NCBI GenBank assembly: GCA_963709325.1
Contig: CAVPVV010000001.1
Span: 806,001-870,000 of the forward strand
DNA: 64,000 nt
DNA from: VFZN01 sp963709325
GTDB lineage: Bacteria > Acidobacteriota > Vicinamibacteria > Vicinamibacterales > UBA2999
Reading direction: 5' to 3'
Under the pieces are notes generated by a model, which was given only the letters and a program-made list of their open reading frames with translations, was not told the origin of the DNA and ran no database searches. Positions 1 to 8,437 of this stretch are shown piece by piece. How positions within the stretch are numbered: position 1 is the first letter of the stretch; each line of letters opens with the position of its first letter. Position numbers and translations under genes: made by a program.

Positions 1-590
1 CCGCGGCCGATGGGATCGCCTACGTGCCGCTGGCCCAGGCGCCGATCCTGTGGCTCAAGCTGGCGGCACGGGTCGCGGGAGAGCCGCTCAGCGTCGCGCC
101 AGCCGCGCGCGCGGTGTTGCGCGAGATCGATGCCCGCGTCGCCCTTGCCGACGTCCAGACGATCGACGACATCAAGGACCGGAGCCTGTCGGGGCTGCGC
201 GAGCCGGCGTGGCTGATCGGCCTGTTCGCGGCACTGGCGACCGCGCTCGCCGCGCTCGGGCTGTACGGCGTCGTCGCGCATGCCGTCTCGGCGCGGCGTC
301 GCGAAATCGGCGTGCGGATGGCGCTTGGCGCCGGTGGGGGCGACGTCATCCGGCTGGTGTTGCACAACGTCGTCATCACCGTCGCGGTGGGCACGCTGGC
401 CGGGCTGGTTGGCTCCGTCGCCGCGACCCGGATCACGCAGAGCTTGTTGTTCGAAGTCTCGAGCGTGGACCCGGCGGCATTTGCCGTGGCGGCCATCGGT
501 CTGCTGACCGTGGCGCTGATCGCCGCCGCCGTCCCGGCGCGACGGGCCGTAGGCGTCGACCCGACCATCGCGCTGCGATCCGACGGTTGA
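1..590 (+). CDS. ABC transporter permease, ADOP/MacB-FtsX family (C-terminal part)
   Basis: The 5' end lies outside the window; the open frame runs in from base 3 and stops with TGA at 588-590. The about 195 visible residues hold the C-terminal half of a MacB/FtsX permease: a hydrophobic helix (LIGLFAALATALAALGLYG), the cytoplasmic loop with the family signature SARRREIGVRMALGA, then two more helices and the terminal P-A-R-R-A-x-x-V-D-P motif. Such proteins couple to a MacB-like ATPase and move substrates or envelope components across or out of the inner membrane. Acidobacteriota carry many fused 'acidobacterial duplicated orphan permease' (ADOP) copies without a dedicated ATPase; the signature fits but the N-terminus is needed to confirm. 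It converges on the amidohydrolase gene. Confidence 0.85.
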   Translation, partial: AADGIAYVPLAQAPILWLKLAARVAGEPLSVAPAARAVLREIDARVALADVQTIDDIKDRSLSGLREPAWLIGLFAALATALAALGLYGVVAHAVSARRREIGVRMALGAGGGDVIRLVLHNVVITVAVGTLAGLVGSVAATRITQSLLFEVSSVDPAAFAVAAIGLLTVALIAAAVPARRAVGVDPTIALRSDG

Positions 591-607
591 TTCGCGTGGA
601 CCAGGCG

Positions 608-2119
608 CTACTGTCCCTGACGTGAGAGCACGCGCGCAGCCGGAAGGTGATCCCGATCGACGATCACCCCGTCCTTCATCACCGTCGAAACCTTGCGCAG
701 GTTCTTGATGTCGTCGAGCGGGCTGGCGTCGAGGACGATCAGATCCGCGCGCTTGCCCGTCTCGATTGTGCCGAACTGGTCGAGGCCGCGTGCTGCAATC
801 GCGCCGTTTTTGGTTCCGGCCACGATTGCCTGCGCCGGCGTCATGCCCAGCTCCACGAGCCCCTCGATGGCCATCACCGTGCCGATGCCGTGATCCTGGC
901 TGCGCGGCTTCGGGCTCCGCGCGAATTCCGGCGCGGACGCCCAGTAGCTGTCGGTGCCGACCGTGACGACGGCGCCGGCCTTGACCAACGTTTGTGCATT
1001 CTTGCGGCGCATTTCCAGTTCGAGGCCTTCTTCCGCCTGTTTCTGACGAACCTCCGCTGCCGTCTTCGGGCGCGCGGGAGTGCCGGCGCTGTTCTTCTCC
1101 GATTCAGCGCGTTTCTTCGCCGCTTCCTCCGCGTCCTTCAAGTGCTTCGTCCATGCCTCGCCGGTAATCGTGCTGGCGAGCATTGAGCAGACGATCTTCT
1201 TCTCGATGATGGCCTGCACCAGCGGTGCGGGCAGCTCGCGCGGGCCGAGGAGCTCCGGGTGCTGGATGAGGTCGATCCCGGCCGCGATCGACATGCGAAG
1301 GCCGTCGGCAGTGGTCGCGTGTGTCTCCGCCGCCTTGCCGCGGGCGTGCGTCTCGTCCACGATCACCTTCTGCGCTTCCGGCGAGAAGCCGACGAAGGCC
1401 GGGCGCGCGAAGTGCGCGGTGCCGCCGTACTTCAGGAAGTCCGGCCCCTTGTCCAGATAGGCGCGGATCGCGGTGCGCAGCTCCTCCGGCGTCATGTCCA
1501 CGAGGTCTTCGCCGGCGCCTTGTGAGACCTCGTCGTTCACCTGTTCCTGGAAGAGCGTGAGTCCCTGCTCGCGAATCAGGCTGAAGCTGACCGAGTAGGG
1601 GCCGCCCCACCCGACGATGTTGCCGGCCGCCATGATCCGGGCGCCGGTCGCTCGACCCGCGGCGATGTCGTCCCTAACCGCCGTCAGCGGCGGCAAGACG
1701 CCATAGCTGTCGCGCACAGTGGTGACGCCGTGCCGCAGATCGATCTGCGCGGCTTCGAGGACGATCTCCTTCTGGCGAGGGTGATATTTCGCCAGCGTCT
1801 CGTAGCGATCGGCCACGCCGCCGTAGAGTGACAGATGGACGTTTGTGTCAATCATGCCCGGCATCACGAACTTGCCGGCCGCGTCCACGACGCGCGCGCC
1901 AGGCGGAATCTGAACCTGGGCCCGCGGTCCCGCCGCGCGAATGCGCCCGTCGGCAACCACGACGACGGAGTCTGCGACGGGCGGTCCGCCGTTGCCGTCG
2001 ATCAGCGTCGCGCCGACGACGGCGATGGCCGTCGCCTGCGCATCGGGCCTGGATTCGATCGAGACGAGAAGGGCAAGAGCAAGTGAAAGGGTGATGTGCA
2101 GCGATCGGGCAGTCGGCAT
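608..2119 (-). CDS. Secreted amidohydrolase family protein
   Basis: The 503-residue product starts at an ATG directly followed by a signal peptide (MPTARSLHITLSLALALLV, cleavage near DAQA). The fold is that of metal-dependent amidohydrolases (imidazolonepropionase/prolidase-like): an N-terminal beta sandwich (VVGATLIDGNGG), the GMIDTNVH metal segment, a possible carboxylated lysine in FLKYGG, histidines in ETHATT and IQHPE, and the catalytic aspartate in VGTDSYWAS. The usual H-x-H of the first metal segment reads N-V-H, so one ligand is replaced. A Glu/Lys/Ala-rich insertion follows the second His region. Members hydrolyse cyclic amides or dipeptides; the substrate cannot be predicted. A 10-codon longer start at 2149 is possible but would bury the signal peptide. 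Confidence 0.85.
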   Translation of the reverse strand: MPTARSLHITLSLALALLVSIESRPDAQATAIAVVGATLIDGNGGPPVADSVVVVADGRIRAAGPRAQVQIPPGARVVDAAGKFVMPGMIDTNVHLSLYGGVADRYETLAKYHPRQKEIVLEAAQIDLRHGVTTVRDSYGVLPPLTAVRDDIAAGRATGARIMAAGNIVGWGGPYSVSFSLIREQGLTLFQEQVNDEVSQGAGEDLVDMTPEELRTAIRAYLDKGPDFLKYGGTAHFARPAFVGFSPEAQKVIVDETHARGKAAETHATTADGLRMSIAAGIDLIQHPELLGPRELPAPLVQAIIEKKIVCSMLASTITGEAWTKHLKDAEEAAKKRAESEKNSAGTPARPKTAAEVRQKQAEEGLELEMRRKNAQTLVKAGAVVTVGTDSYWASAPEFARSPKPRSQDHGIGTVMAIEGLVELGMTPAQAIVAGTKNGAIAARGLDQFGTIETGKRADLIVLDASPLDDIKNLRKVSTVMKDGVIVDRDHLPAARVLSRQGQ

Positions 2120-2178
2120 GAAGAGCGCACCTCGGGATGGCGCGCCCATCCTACTCCAGCCCGACGGGACGCCCCGCG

Positions 2179-3723
2179 TCAGTCGCGGCTGGTTTCGGCC
2201 TCCGGCAGCGGCGCCAACGCCGGACCGTTGAGGACCTCGCCGGTCGGCGCGAAGCGGCTGCCGTGGCAGGGGCAGTCCCAGCTTTGCTCGAGGCTGTTCC
2301 AGTGCACCACGCAGCCCAGATGCGTGCAGAAGGCCGATCTCTCGACGATCGATCCATCGTCGGCCCTGAAGACCGCGAGCTTCGAGACGCCGCGCTGGAG
2401 AATGGCGCCCGTCCCGGGCGCGATCTCGGCAGCGTCACGGACTGTGGTGTGGACGCCGGGGACCACGTCCAGGTACTGCTTGCCGACGTCGATGTTCTCG
2501 ACGATCCATTCCTTGACCGCGGTGCTCGACAGCGACTTCCTGGCCGGCGAGTAGAGGGCCTCCCACGGATTGGTCCGGCCGAGAATCAGGTCTCGCAGGA
2601 TCATCCCGGCGATGGTGCCGTGGGTCATGCCCTGGCCGCTGTCGCCGGTGGCAATGAACACGTCGGCTCGCCCACCAGGATCGCGGCCGATGAAGGCGAG
2701 CTGATCGACTGGTTCCATGACCTGTCCGCTCCAGCGCAGTTCGACGGCGCCCATGGACGGAAACCTGGCGCGCGCCCATCGCTCCAGGGCCGCGAAGCGC
2801 GACTCGCCGTCGTCTTCGTGACCGGTCTTGTGATCCTCGCCGCCGACGATCAGCAGCTCGTGCGACCCGGTACCGGCGATCGGCGCCAGCCGCACGTAGT
2901 GATACGGGTCGTGCGTGTCCCACAACAGCATGTGGCGGAGTGTGCCGTTGGGAACGCGCGCCCCGATTGCGAAGGTGCGATACGGCGCCTGCTTGGTGTG
3001 AACCGCGAGGAAATCAACGATCGGCGAGTTCGTACAGACGACAATCGATGAAGCGCGAACCTCGAAGCCGTCGCCGGCCACGCCAGCCTTGCTGCCGTCG
3101 AGGAACCGGGCGACGTGATTGCCAGTGTGGATTCGTCCGCCCACCCGCTCGATGCATCGGGCCAGCCCGTCCAGGTACTTCAGGGGGTGGAACTGCCCCT
3201 GGCGCGCAAAGCGCAACGCGCCGCCGATGGGGAAGGGTTCGCCGGGAAGCCGCTCCCGGAACTCGACGTCGGCGCCGGCGCGGCGGGCTGCCGCCAGCTC
3301 CTCGTGGAGAATGCCGGCTGGCTCTCCGGCATCGACGAACCAATAGCCGTCCACGCGCTCGTACTCGCAGTCGATGCCTTCGTGCCGCACGATTCGCCCG
3401 ATCTCGTCAATCGCGGTGGAGTGACTTTCAAACGCCAGCCGGGCTCCGTCGGCGCCGTGAACGCGCTCGAGCACGTGGAAGTAATCGTCGTTGGCGCTGG
3501 CGAGGTGGGCCGTCGTCTGTCCAGACTCGCCCCCGCCAATCGCATTGTCGTCGACAACGATGACCTGCAAGCCTTCGCGCGCCAGGAGGTGCGCGGTGGT
3601 CAGGCCGGCCAACCCGGCGCCAACCACACACGCGTCTGCCTGGTGCGATCCGGTGAGGCGTCCGCGCTCTTCGAGCGGCGCGCTGGACTTCCACCACGAC
3701 TGGGTTCGTTCGGAAGCGTTCAT
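2179..3723 (-). CDS. FAD-dependent oxidoreductase with C-terminal Rieske [2Fe-2S] domain
   Basis: The 514-residue product has a glycine-rich FAD motif at residues 35-40 (GAGLAG), a DAO-like oxidoreductase body, and a Rieske domain near the C-terminus with ligands in CTHLGC and CPCHGS. This arrangement matches the DAO/Rieske fusions found in many soil bacteria; they are thought to oxidise an amine or related small molecule with the cluster as electron relay, but no substrate is established. The start was chosen by an AAGGAG Shine-Dalgarno 8 nt upstream; two in-frame ATGs further upstream sit too close to it. It is the last gene of a minus operon, 25 nt behind the two hexapeptide acyltransferases. 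Confidence 0.88.
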   Translation of the reverse strand: MNASERTQSWWKSSAPLEERGRLTGSHQADACVVGAGLAGLTTAHLLAREGLQVIVVDDNAIGGGESGQTTAHLASANDDYFHVLERVHGADGARLAFESHSTAIDEIGRIVRHEGIDCEYERVDGYWFVDAGEPAGILHEELAAARRAGADVEFRERLPGEPFPIGGALRFARQGQFHPLKYLDGLARCIERVGGRIHTGNHVARFLDGSKAGVAGDGFEVRASSIVVCTNSPIVDFLAVHTKQAPYRTFAIGARVPNGTLRHMLLWDTHDPYHYVRLAPIAGTGSHELLIVGGEDHKTGHEDDGESRFAALERWARARFPSMGAVELRWSGQVMEPVDQLAFIGRDPGGRADVFIATGDSGQGMTHGTIAGMILRDLILGRTNPWEALYSPARKSLSSTAVKEWIVENIDVGKQYLDVVPGVHTTVRDAAEIAPGTGAILQRGVSKLAVFRADDGSIVERSAFCTHLGCVVHWNSLEQSWDCPCHGSRFAPTGEVLNGPALAPLPEAETSRD

Positions 3724-3748
3724 CCCCATTGCTCCTTGGCCGGGGCGG

Positions 3749-4378
3749 TCAGCCCAGTCCCGGCTCGTAATCGCTGACATTGACCATCCCCAGCGGCGCG
3801 TTGTCCTGACGCGCGTCGCCGAGGATCACGGTGTTGTCGTAGCCCCAGCGCACGACCCTGGCTGGGTTGCCGGCAACGAGCGCGCGGGGCGGCACGTCCC
3901 GCGCCACGTGCGCGCCGGCGGCAATGGTCGCGCCGTCGGCGACAACGATTGCGCCGAGGACGTGTGCATGGGCGCCGATCCACACGCGGTTGCCGATTCG
4001 CGGGCCTGCGACGGCACCGGGCAGCGGGCCAATCCTGGTCTGCTGCGCGATCGAGCAGTGCGCGCCGAGCGAACAGTGTCGAACATCGATTCCACCGCCG
4101 TGGCCGATGTACAGGCCGGGGCCGATTTCCGCGGAGGAGGCCAGGGTGATGCCGTAGGCACGCCCGAGGATCTGGTGCAGTGGGGCGTGAACGATCCACC
4201 GCAGCGGCATCAGGCTGGCTCGAAGCAGCGGATGCCTCGAACGCCGCAGCCACTTGCCGAAGCGATATACGCCGAGCACCTGCAGGCCGGCCCGGCGCAT
4301 CAGGAGCGCCATCACCGAGCGATGGCGGCGGGGCACCTCGCGCTGGTAGCGCCCGACATCGGCCATGAAGGCGTTCAT
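3749..4378 (-). CDS. Serine acetyltransferase-like hexapeptide-repeat acyltransferase
   Basis: The 209-residue protein has a basic helical N-terminus and then left-handed beta-helix hexapeptide repeats (GPGLYIGHGGGIDVRHCSLG, IGNRVWIGAHAHVLGAIVV, the loop-closing VVADGATIAAGAHV, DVPPRALVAGNPARVV). It resembles CysE/WcaF-type O- or N-acetyltransferases that use acetyl-CoA; the acceptor could be serine or a sugar. Its ATG overlaps the stop of the upstream paralogue by 4 nt (ATGA), so the two are probably translated in a coupled way. No polysaccharide gene is adjacent, so a CysE-like or small-molecule role is as likely as glycan decoration. Confidence 0.82.
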   Translation of the reverse strand: MNAFMADVGRYQREVPRRHRSVMALLMRRAGLQVLGVYRFGKWLRRSRHPLLRASLMPLRWIVHAPLHQILGRAYGITLASSAEIGPGLYIGHGGGIDVRHCSLGAHCSIAQQTRIGPLPGAVAGPRIGNRVWIGAHAHVLGAIVVADGATIAAGAHVARDVPPRALVAGNPARVVRWGYDNTVILGDARQDNAPLGMVNVSDYEPGLG

Positions 4379-5019
4379 CGGCGGGCGTCCTCGACGAGCC
4401 CGGGCAGCTGTTGTGGAGTCGCGGCTCGACGATGGGCAAGGGTGGCGCGCAGCGCGGCGTTGTCGAAGTGGGTGTCGAGCAGCCTGGGTGGGTTGCCGCT
4501 CACCATTGCTCCCGGTGGCACGTGCCGCGTCACGACGCTGCCCGGCAGAATCGTGGCGCCGTCACCGATGCTGATCGCGCCGTAGACGAGCGAGTCCGAT
4601 CCGATCCAGACGCCTCGGCCGATGCGCGGCCGGCCTCCCTCGACCACGCCCATGCCGATCGTGACGCGCGACTCGATCACCGTTTCGGGACCGATCTCGA
4701 GGGCACCGAGGACGACGTGTCCACCGTCCGGCAGCCACACGCCGGGCGCGATCCGCATCGAGTTGGCGAGGTAGGCCTTGGCGGCGACCAGCGCGACCAG
4801 ACGGCCAGCGGCGGCGAGCCATCCCAAGGGGCGCCCGATCGCCCGACCTTCAACCTTGGCGGCTCTGGCGGCCCAGATGACGCGATGCACCGCCAGCACG
4901 AGCATGCCTTTCGACAACACCGATGCTCGAACCCACCCCCACGGGCCGCTTCCCTGCGGATACAGCAGGCGGTGGCGGAAGGCGATGTCGGTGCGCAGCG
5001 CCGGCCACACTTCGATCAT
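4375..5019 (-). CDS. Hexapeptide-repeat acyltransferase (WcaF/CysE-like)
   Basis: The 214-residue product starts with a helical segment of about 85 residues and continues with hexapeptide repeats (LPDGGHVVLGALEIGPETVI, IGRGVWIGSDSLVYGAISIG, DGATILPGSVVTRHVPPGAM, VSGNPPRLL). It is a diverged paralogue of the next gene, to which it is joined by a 4-nt ATGA overlap. Left-handed beta-helix transferases act as trimers and move acetyl or acyl groups from CoA; the acceptor is unknown. No clear Shine-Dalgarno precedes the ATG. It is the first gene of the operon that ends with the Rieske-FAD oxidoreductase. Confidence 0.8.
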   Translation of the reverse strand: MIEVWPALRTDIAFRHRLLYPQGSGPWGWVRASVLSKGMLVLAVHRVIWAARAAKVEGRAIGRPLGWLAAAGRLVALVAAKAYLANSMRIAPGVWLPDGGHVVLGALEIGPETVIESRVTIGMGVVEGGRPRIGRGVWIGSDSLVYGAISIGDGATILPGSVVTRHVPPGAMVSGNPPRLLDTHFDNAALRATLAHRRAATPQQLPGLVEDARR

Positions 5020-5161
5020 CGTGCTCGGCGGAGGTAGAGCAAACGAGGTGCCGCGACAAAACGACAGCGCGGCCCGTGCCTCGCGTCAGTGGCGCGGCTG
5101 CGTTACCCAAAAGAGGAAGCGGATGGGACTCGGCTCGGGCGCGACGACCCAACCTCGGCCG

Positions 5162-6181
5162 CTACCGCACGACGGCTGGTGAGTAGGCCATCGGCACGAG
5201 CAGCGCCGGAGGCGTGCGGCCGTCGATGTCCATCACCCAGATGTCTGCGCCTTTCGACGAGGGTTGGTGATACATCACGCGGCGATCGTCGAGCCATTCG
5301 ACCTGATCGTCCACACTGCGCGTTTCGGCCGCCAACGCGGTGTCGCCACGTGTCTCGAGCTCCAGCACGTGCAGCGTCCAGCCGATCCCGCGAGCGTCGG
5401 TGTAGGCCTTCTTGTAGGCAATCCGCGTGTTGTCTGGCGAGAGCGACGGACATTCCACCCCGGGAGCGACGACCCGCGCGGTCCGCGCGTTCACATCGCC
5501 TTCGACGAGGTACTTGACGTCACCACTGCCGAGCGTGGCAAAGAAGCGATTGCTGTCCTTCGTGAACGTCACACCCCAGAAGTTGAAATCCACGGCGTGA
5601 AACGGTTGGCCGTCCCGCGTCACCGCAAACGATTCGAGATCGGCGATCTCTGCCGCCGTGCCGAGATCGACGAGCGTGGTCCGCGTCGAGTAGCCGCGCT
5701 CGGCGTACGAGTGGCCTTCCTCGAATACCGTGACGCCAGCCCGTTTGCCGTCGGGCGCGACGCGCACGCGGCTTGGCACGCCGGTGAGCCGGATGCGGCC
5801 GCGCACCGCGAACGACGCGTCGAAGATCTCAGCGGCGTAAACAGTGCGAATGCCCTCCACTCCGATCGTGAGGCAGACGCCCTGTCCAGCCGCATAGAAC
5901 ACCCGCTCGCACGTGAGCGGCGCGAAGTAGCGCGGGCCGTCCGGAGCGGTCAGCGGCGCGATCGCGACGCGGCCGTGGGTTTCGTCCGGAACGAGGCTGC
6001 GGACCAACAGGAACGGAGGGGCGGGAACGGCGTCCAGCCGGCCGATTCTGGTCTCGCCCGCACCGGAGGACGGCAACCCAGCCAAGCCACCTCCGGTGGG
6101 CGCTGACGTCCAGGCATAGGCGGCGACGAGCAGCACCGCCGCAGCCACGACGGCGACGAGGATCCATCCCCGCGCGCTCAT
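5162..6181 (-). CDS. Membrane-anchored PD40/TolB-like beta-propeller protein
   Basis: The 339-residue product begins with one transmembrane or uncleaved signal helix (GWILVAVVAAAVLLVAAYAW) followed by an extracytoplasmic domain with repeated propeller-blade motifs such as RVAPDGKRAGV, FTKDSNRFF, LSPDNTRIAY and the terminal ADIWVMDIDG, typical of WD40-like/PD40 repeats of TolB and DPP-IV N-terminal families. No catalytic residues were recognised, so a sensing or scaffolding role outside the membrane is likely. Its ATG overlaps the TGA of the upstream MFS gene by 4 nt; the two are one transcription unit, which suggests that it works with that transporter. Confidence 0.7.
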   Translation of the reverse strand: MSARGWILVAVVAAAVLLVAAYAWTSAPTGGGLAGLPSSGAGETRIGRLDAVPAPPFLLVRSLVPDETHGRVAIAPLTAPDGPRYFAPLTCERVFYAAGQGVCLTIGVEGIRTVYAAEIFDASFAVRGRIRLTGVPSRVRVAPDGKRAGVTVFEEGHSYAERGYSTRTTLVDLGTAAEIADLESFAVTRDGQPFHAVDFNFWGVTFTKDSNRFFATLGSGDVKYLVEGDVNARTARVVAPGVECPSLSPDNTRIAYKKAYTDARGIGWTLHVLELETRGDTALAAETRSVDDQVEWLDDRRVMYHQPSSKGADIWVMDIDGRTPPALLVPMAYSPAVVR

Positions 6182-7479
6182 GCCGCGATTATCTCCTGCT
6201 GCGCGCGCGGGAGAATCATGACGCTCGCGAGGATGGCGACCGGGAGCGCCGCCGCGAAGACGAGGAGGGCGGCGGTTTCGCCTCGCGACGACCAGAGCCA
6301 TCCAAACAGCAGCGATGCGCCCATCTTGCCCAGGCTCGTCGCGGTCGCCAGGAGCCCGAGTCCGGATCCGCGCTCGGCTCGCGGCAGCACCGCGCTGGTC
6401 ATGGCCGACAGCACGCCGTCAGTGGACGCGTAATACGCGCCGAGGAGCAGGAGGACGATCGGCAGTGCCGGCCAGCCAAACGCCGGCATCAGCAAGACGC
6501 CGTAGGCGACGGCCAACATCACGTGGCCGAGCGCGAAAACTTTCCAGCGGGCCAGCCGGTCCGCCAGCGTGCCCATCGGAACCGCAAGCACGAGGTAGGT
6601 GGCGCTGGTCCCGACATAGAGAAAGGGGATGGCGGACGGGGCAACGAGCCCACGGCGCTGCAGCAGCAGGTAGATGAACGCGTCACTGATCGTGGCCAGC
6701 GACAGCGCGCAGCCGGCCAGAAGTGTCAGCCTGAGCGCCCGGTGGCGTGGCAGCAGGCCGGTCAGCAACGGGCTGGTTGGAACAGCGTCGCCGGTGGCGG
6801 TCGGCTGATTGCGCACGAACAGCAGCAGCACGGCCAGGCCGACGACGCCGAGGGCGAAGCTGATCACGAAGACCAGGTCGAAGCGCTGCGGCGCGATCAG
6901 GAGGATGAACGCGGCGGTCAGCGGGCCGAGCATGGCCCCGGCGGCGTCCATCGCGCGGTGGACGCCGAAGGCCGCGCCCAGCGCGTCCGGGGGAGAGCTC
7001 AGCGAAATCAGGGCGTCGCGCGGCGCCGTTCGCACGCCCTTCCCGACGCGATCGGCGGTGACCGTTGCCACGATGCCCGGCACGTGGCCACCCGCGAACA
7101 GCCACACCAGCCGGCTCAGTGCCGACACCCCGTAACCGGCGGCCGCAAGCCCCTTGTGCTGGCGCGTCCGGTCGCCCAGCGCCCCTCCGCCCCAGCGGAC
7201 CAGTGCGGTCACGCCGGGATAGAGGCCGTCAACGACACCGAACAGGAAGGGGCTCAGGCCGAGGCCGAGCACCAGGTACAGCGGCAGGATGCTGGCCACC
7301 ATCTCGGACGAGATGTCGGTGAGCAGGCTGGTGAGGCCGATGAACCAGACGTTGGGCGCGACCTGGCGCCAGGTCTGGCGACGCCGGACGTTCGCCAGCC
7401 AGGCGCGGAAGTCTCCGGTCCAGTCGAAGGAGTACACGGGCTGGCGGGATCGTAGCGTGTCAGCGCTTGCACACGCCAT
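6178..7479 (-). CDS. Major facilitator superfamily transporter
   Basis: With start ATG at 7479 the protein has 433 residues and about 12 hydrophobic segments. The loop between helices 2 and 3 has the G-x-x-x-D-R motif of MFS proteins (GGGALGDRTRQHKG), and the half-repeat shows VPMGTLADRLARWK. Helix 4 contains ADRVGKGVRTAPRDALIS, a segment common in DHA1-type efflux pumps of soil bacteria. The substrate is unknown; drug or metabolite efflux is the usual role. A start 25 codons further upstream is open but would overlap the divergent gene. Downstream it is coupled by an ATGA overlap to the beta-propeller protein. Confidence 0.85.
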   Translation of the reverse strand: MACASADTLRSRQPVYSFDWTGDFRAWLANVRRRQTWRQVAPNVWFIGLTSLLTDISSEMVASILPLYLVLGLGLSPFLFGVVDGLYPGVTALVRWGGGALGDRTRQHKGLAAAGYGVSALSRLVWLFAGGHVPGIVATVTADRVGKGVRTAPRDALISLSSPPDALGAAFGVHRAMDAAGAMLGPLTAAFILLIAPQRFDLVFVISFALGVVGLAVLLLFVRNQPTATGDAVPTSPLLTGLLPRHRALRLTLLAGCALSLATISDAFIYLLLQRRGLVAPSAIPFLYVGTSATYLVLAVPMGTLADRLARWKVFALGHVMLAVAYGVLLMPAFGWPALPIVLLLLGAYYASTDGVLSAMTSAVLPRAERGSGLGLLATATSLGKMGASLLFGWLWSSRGETAALLVFAAALPVAILASVMILPRAQQEIIAA

Positions 7480-7489
7480 CCGGGTCTTG

Positions 7490-7495
7490 GATAAT
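7490..7495 (+). promoter_or_regulatory. Putative -10 box (GATAAT) of leaderless gene at 7505
   Basis: TGGATAAT lies 9 nt before the ATG at 7505. Transcription would begin about at the start codon, which has no Shine-Dalgarno. No good -35 is visible. It is one of nine similar start arrangements in the window. Confidence 0.4.
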
Positions 7496-7504
7496 CCGCG
7501 CAGC

Positions 7505-8398
7505 ATGCGCGTTCTCGCGGCCGGCGCGATCGTCGCGATGGGGATCGTGGGCACGGCGGCGGTGTCGGCACAGGCGCCGCCGCGGCTGGATCTCGGCTCG
7601 TTGCTGCGCTCGGCAGGAGAGAAGGTCGAGCAGTACTTCGCGCGTGCGCAGAGCCTCGTCTGCCTCGAGACCGTCCGGCTCCAGCCGCTGTCGCACGGCC
7701 TCGGCGCCGACGGGTTCGCGCGCGTCGTGGAGTCGGAGCTGCGGCTGTCGTGGGATCCCTTCGATCACGGCGAGGAGGCGCCCGAGGCGAAGACGCTGCG
7801 GCAGGTGCTGCGCGTCAACGGTCACACCCCGCGCAAGAAGGATTACCAGGCCTGCACGACGCCGGAGCAGAACGACTCCGAGACGCAGCCGCTGTCGATG
7901 CTGCTGGCCGAACAGCGCGAACAGTACGCCTTTGCGCTGGGCAAGCCGGGGAAAGTGGACGGGCGTCCTGCCCTGGTCGTGGACTACGAGCTCAGGAAGG
8001 AGCCGAAAGTCGCGGTCGCCGAGGTCGAGGGGATGGAGGACTGCATCAGCTACGACGTGGACGGCGGCTTCCGTGGCCGTATCTGGATCGATCCCGACAC
8101 CCACGAAGTGCTGCGAATGGACCAGGGACTCATCGGGCTGATCGAGATTCCCATGCCGCGCAGCATCCTGCGCCGCACCGGAGTCAACGACCACTGGGTG
8201 ATGGAGCGCTGGGACACGACCACCCGGTTCAAGGCGGTGCGCTTCCAGGATCCCGATGAAACCCTGATGCTGCCGGTGTCGACCACCTCGCTGAAGGTGA
8301 CGCGCGGGGCCGGCATGCCGCGGCTCCGGACGATCACCGAGTACTCCGGCTACAAGCGGTTCCTGACCGGCGGCCGCGTCGTTCCGCCGCAGGACTGA
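7505..8398 (+). CDS. Secreted protein of unknown function
   Basis: The 297-residue product has a clear signal peptide (MRVLAAGAIVAMGIVGTAAV, cleavage after VSAQA). The mature part begins with a helix (LLRSAGEKVEQYFARAQSL) and has cysteines in LVCLETV, QACTTPEQ and EDCISYDV, then GFRGRIWIDPDTHEVLRMDQ, which recalls the beta-sheet of LolA/outer-membrane-lipoprotein-sorting-like proteins common in Acidobacteriota. No catalytic motif is visible and I cannot name a function. ATG 7505 was chosen because the signal peptide begins there; the open frame extends much further upstream across the divergent MFS gene. Confidence 0.72.
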   Translation: MRVLAAGAIVAMGIVGTAAVSAQAPPRLDLGSLLRSAGEKVEQYFARAQSLVCLETVRLQPLSHGLGADGFARVVESELRLSWDPFDHGEEAPEAKTLRQVLRVNGHTPRKKDYQACTTPEQNDSETQPLSMLLAEQREQYAFALGKPGKVDGRPALVVDYELRKEPKVAVAEVEGMEDCISYDVDGGFRGRIWIDPDTHEVLRMDQGLIGLIEIPMPRSILRRTGVNDHWVMERWDTTTRFKAVRFQDPDETLMLPVSTTSLKVTRGAGMPRLRTITEYSGYKRFLTGGRVVPPQD

Positions 8399-8437
8399 GG
8401 CACGCACTCGATTTTGCGCCTATACTGTCGCGCGATT

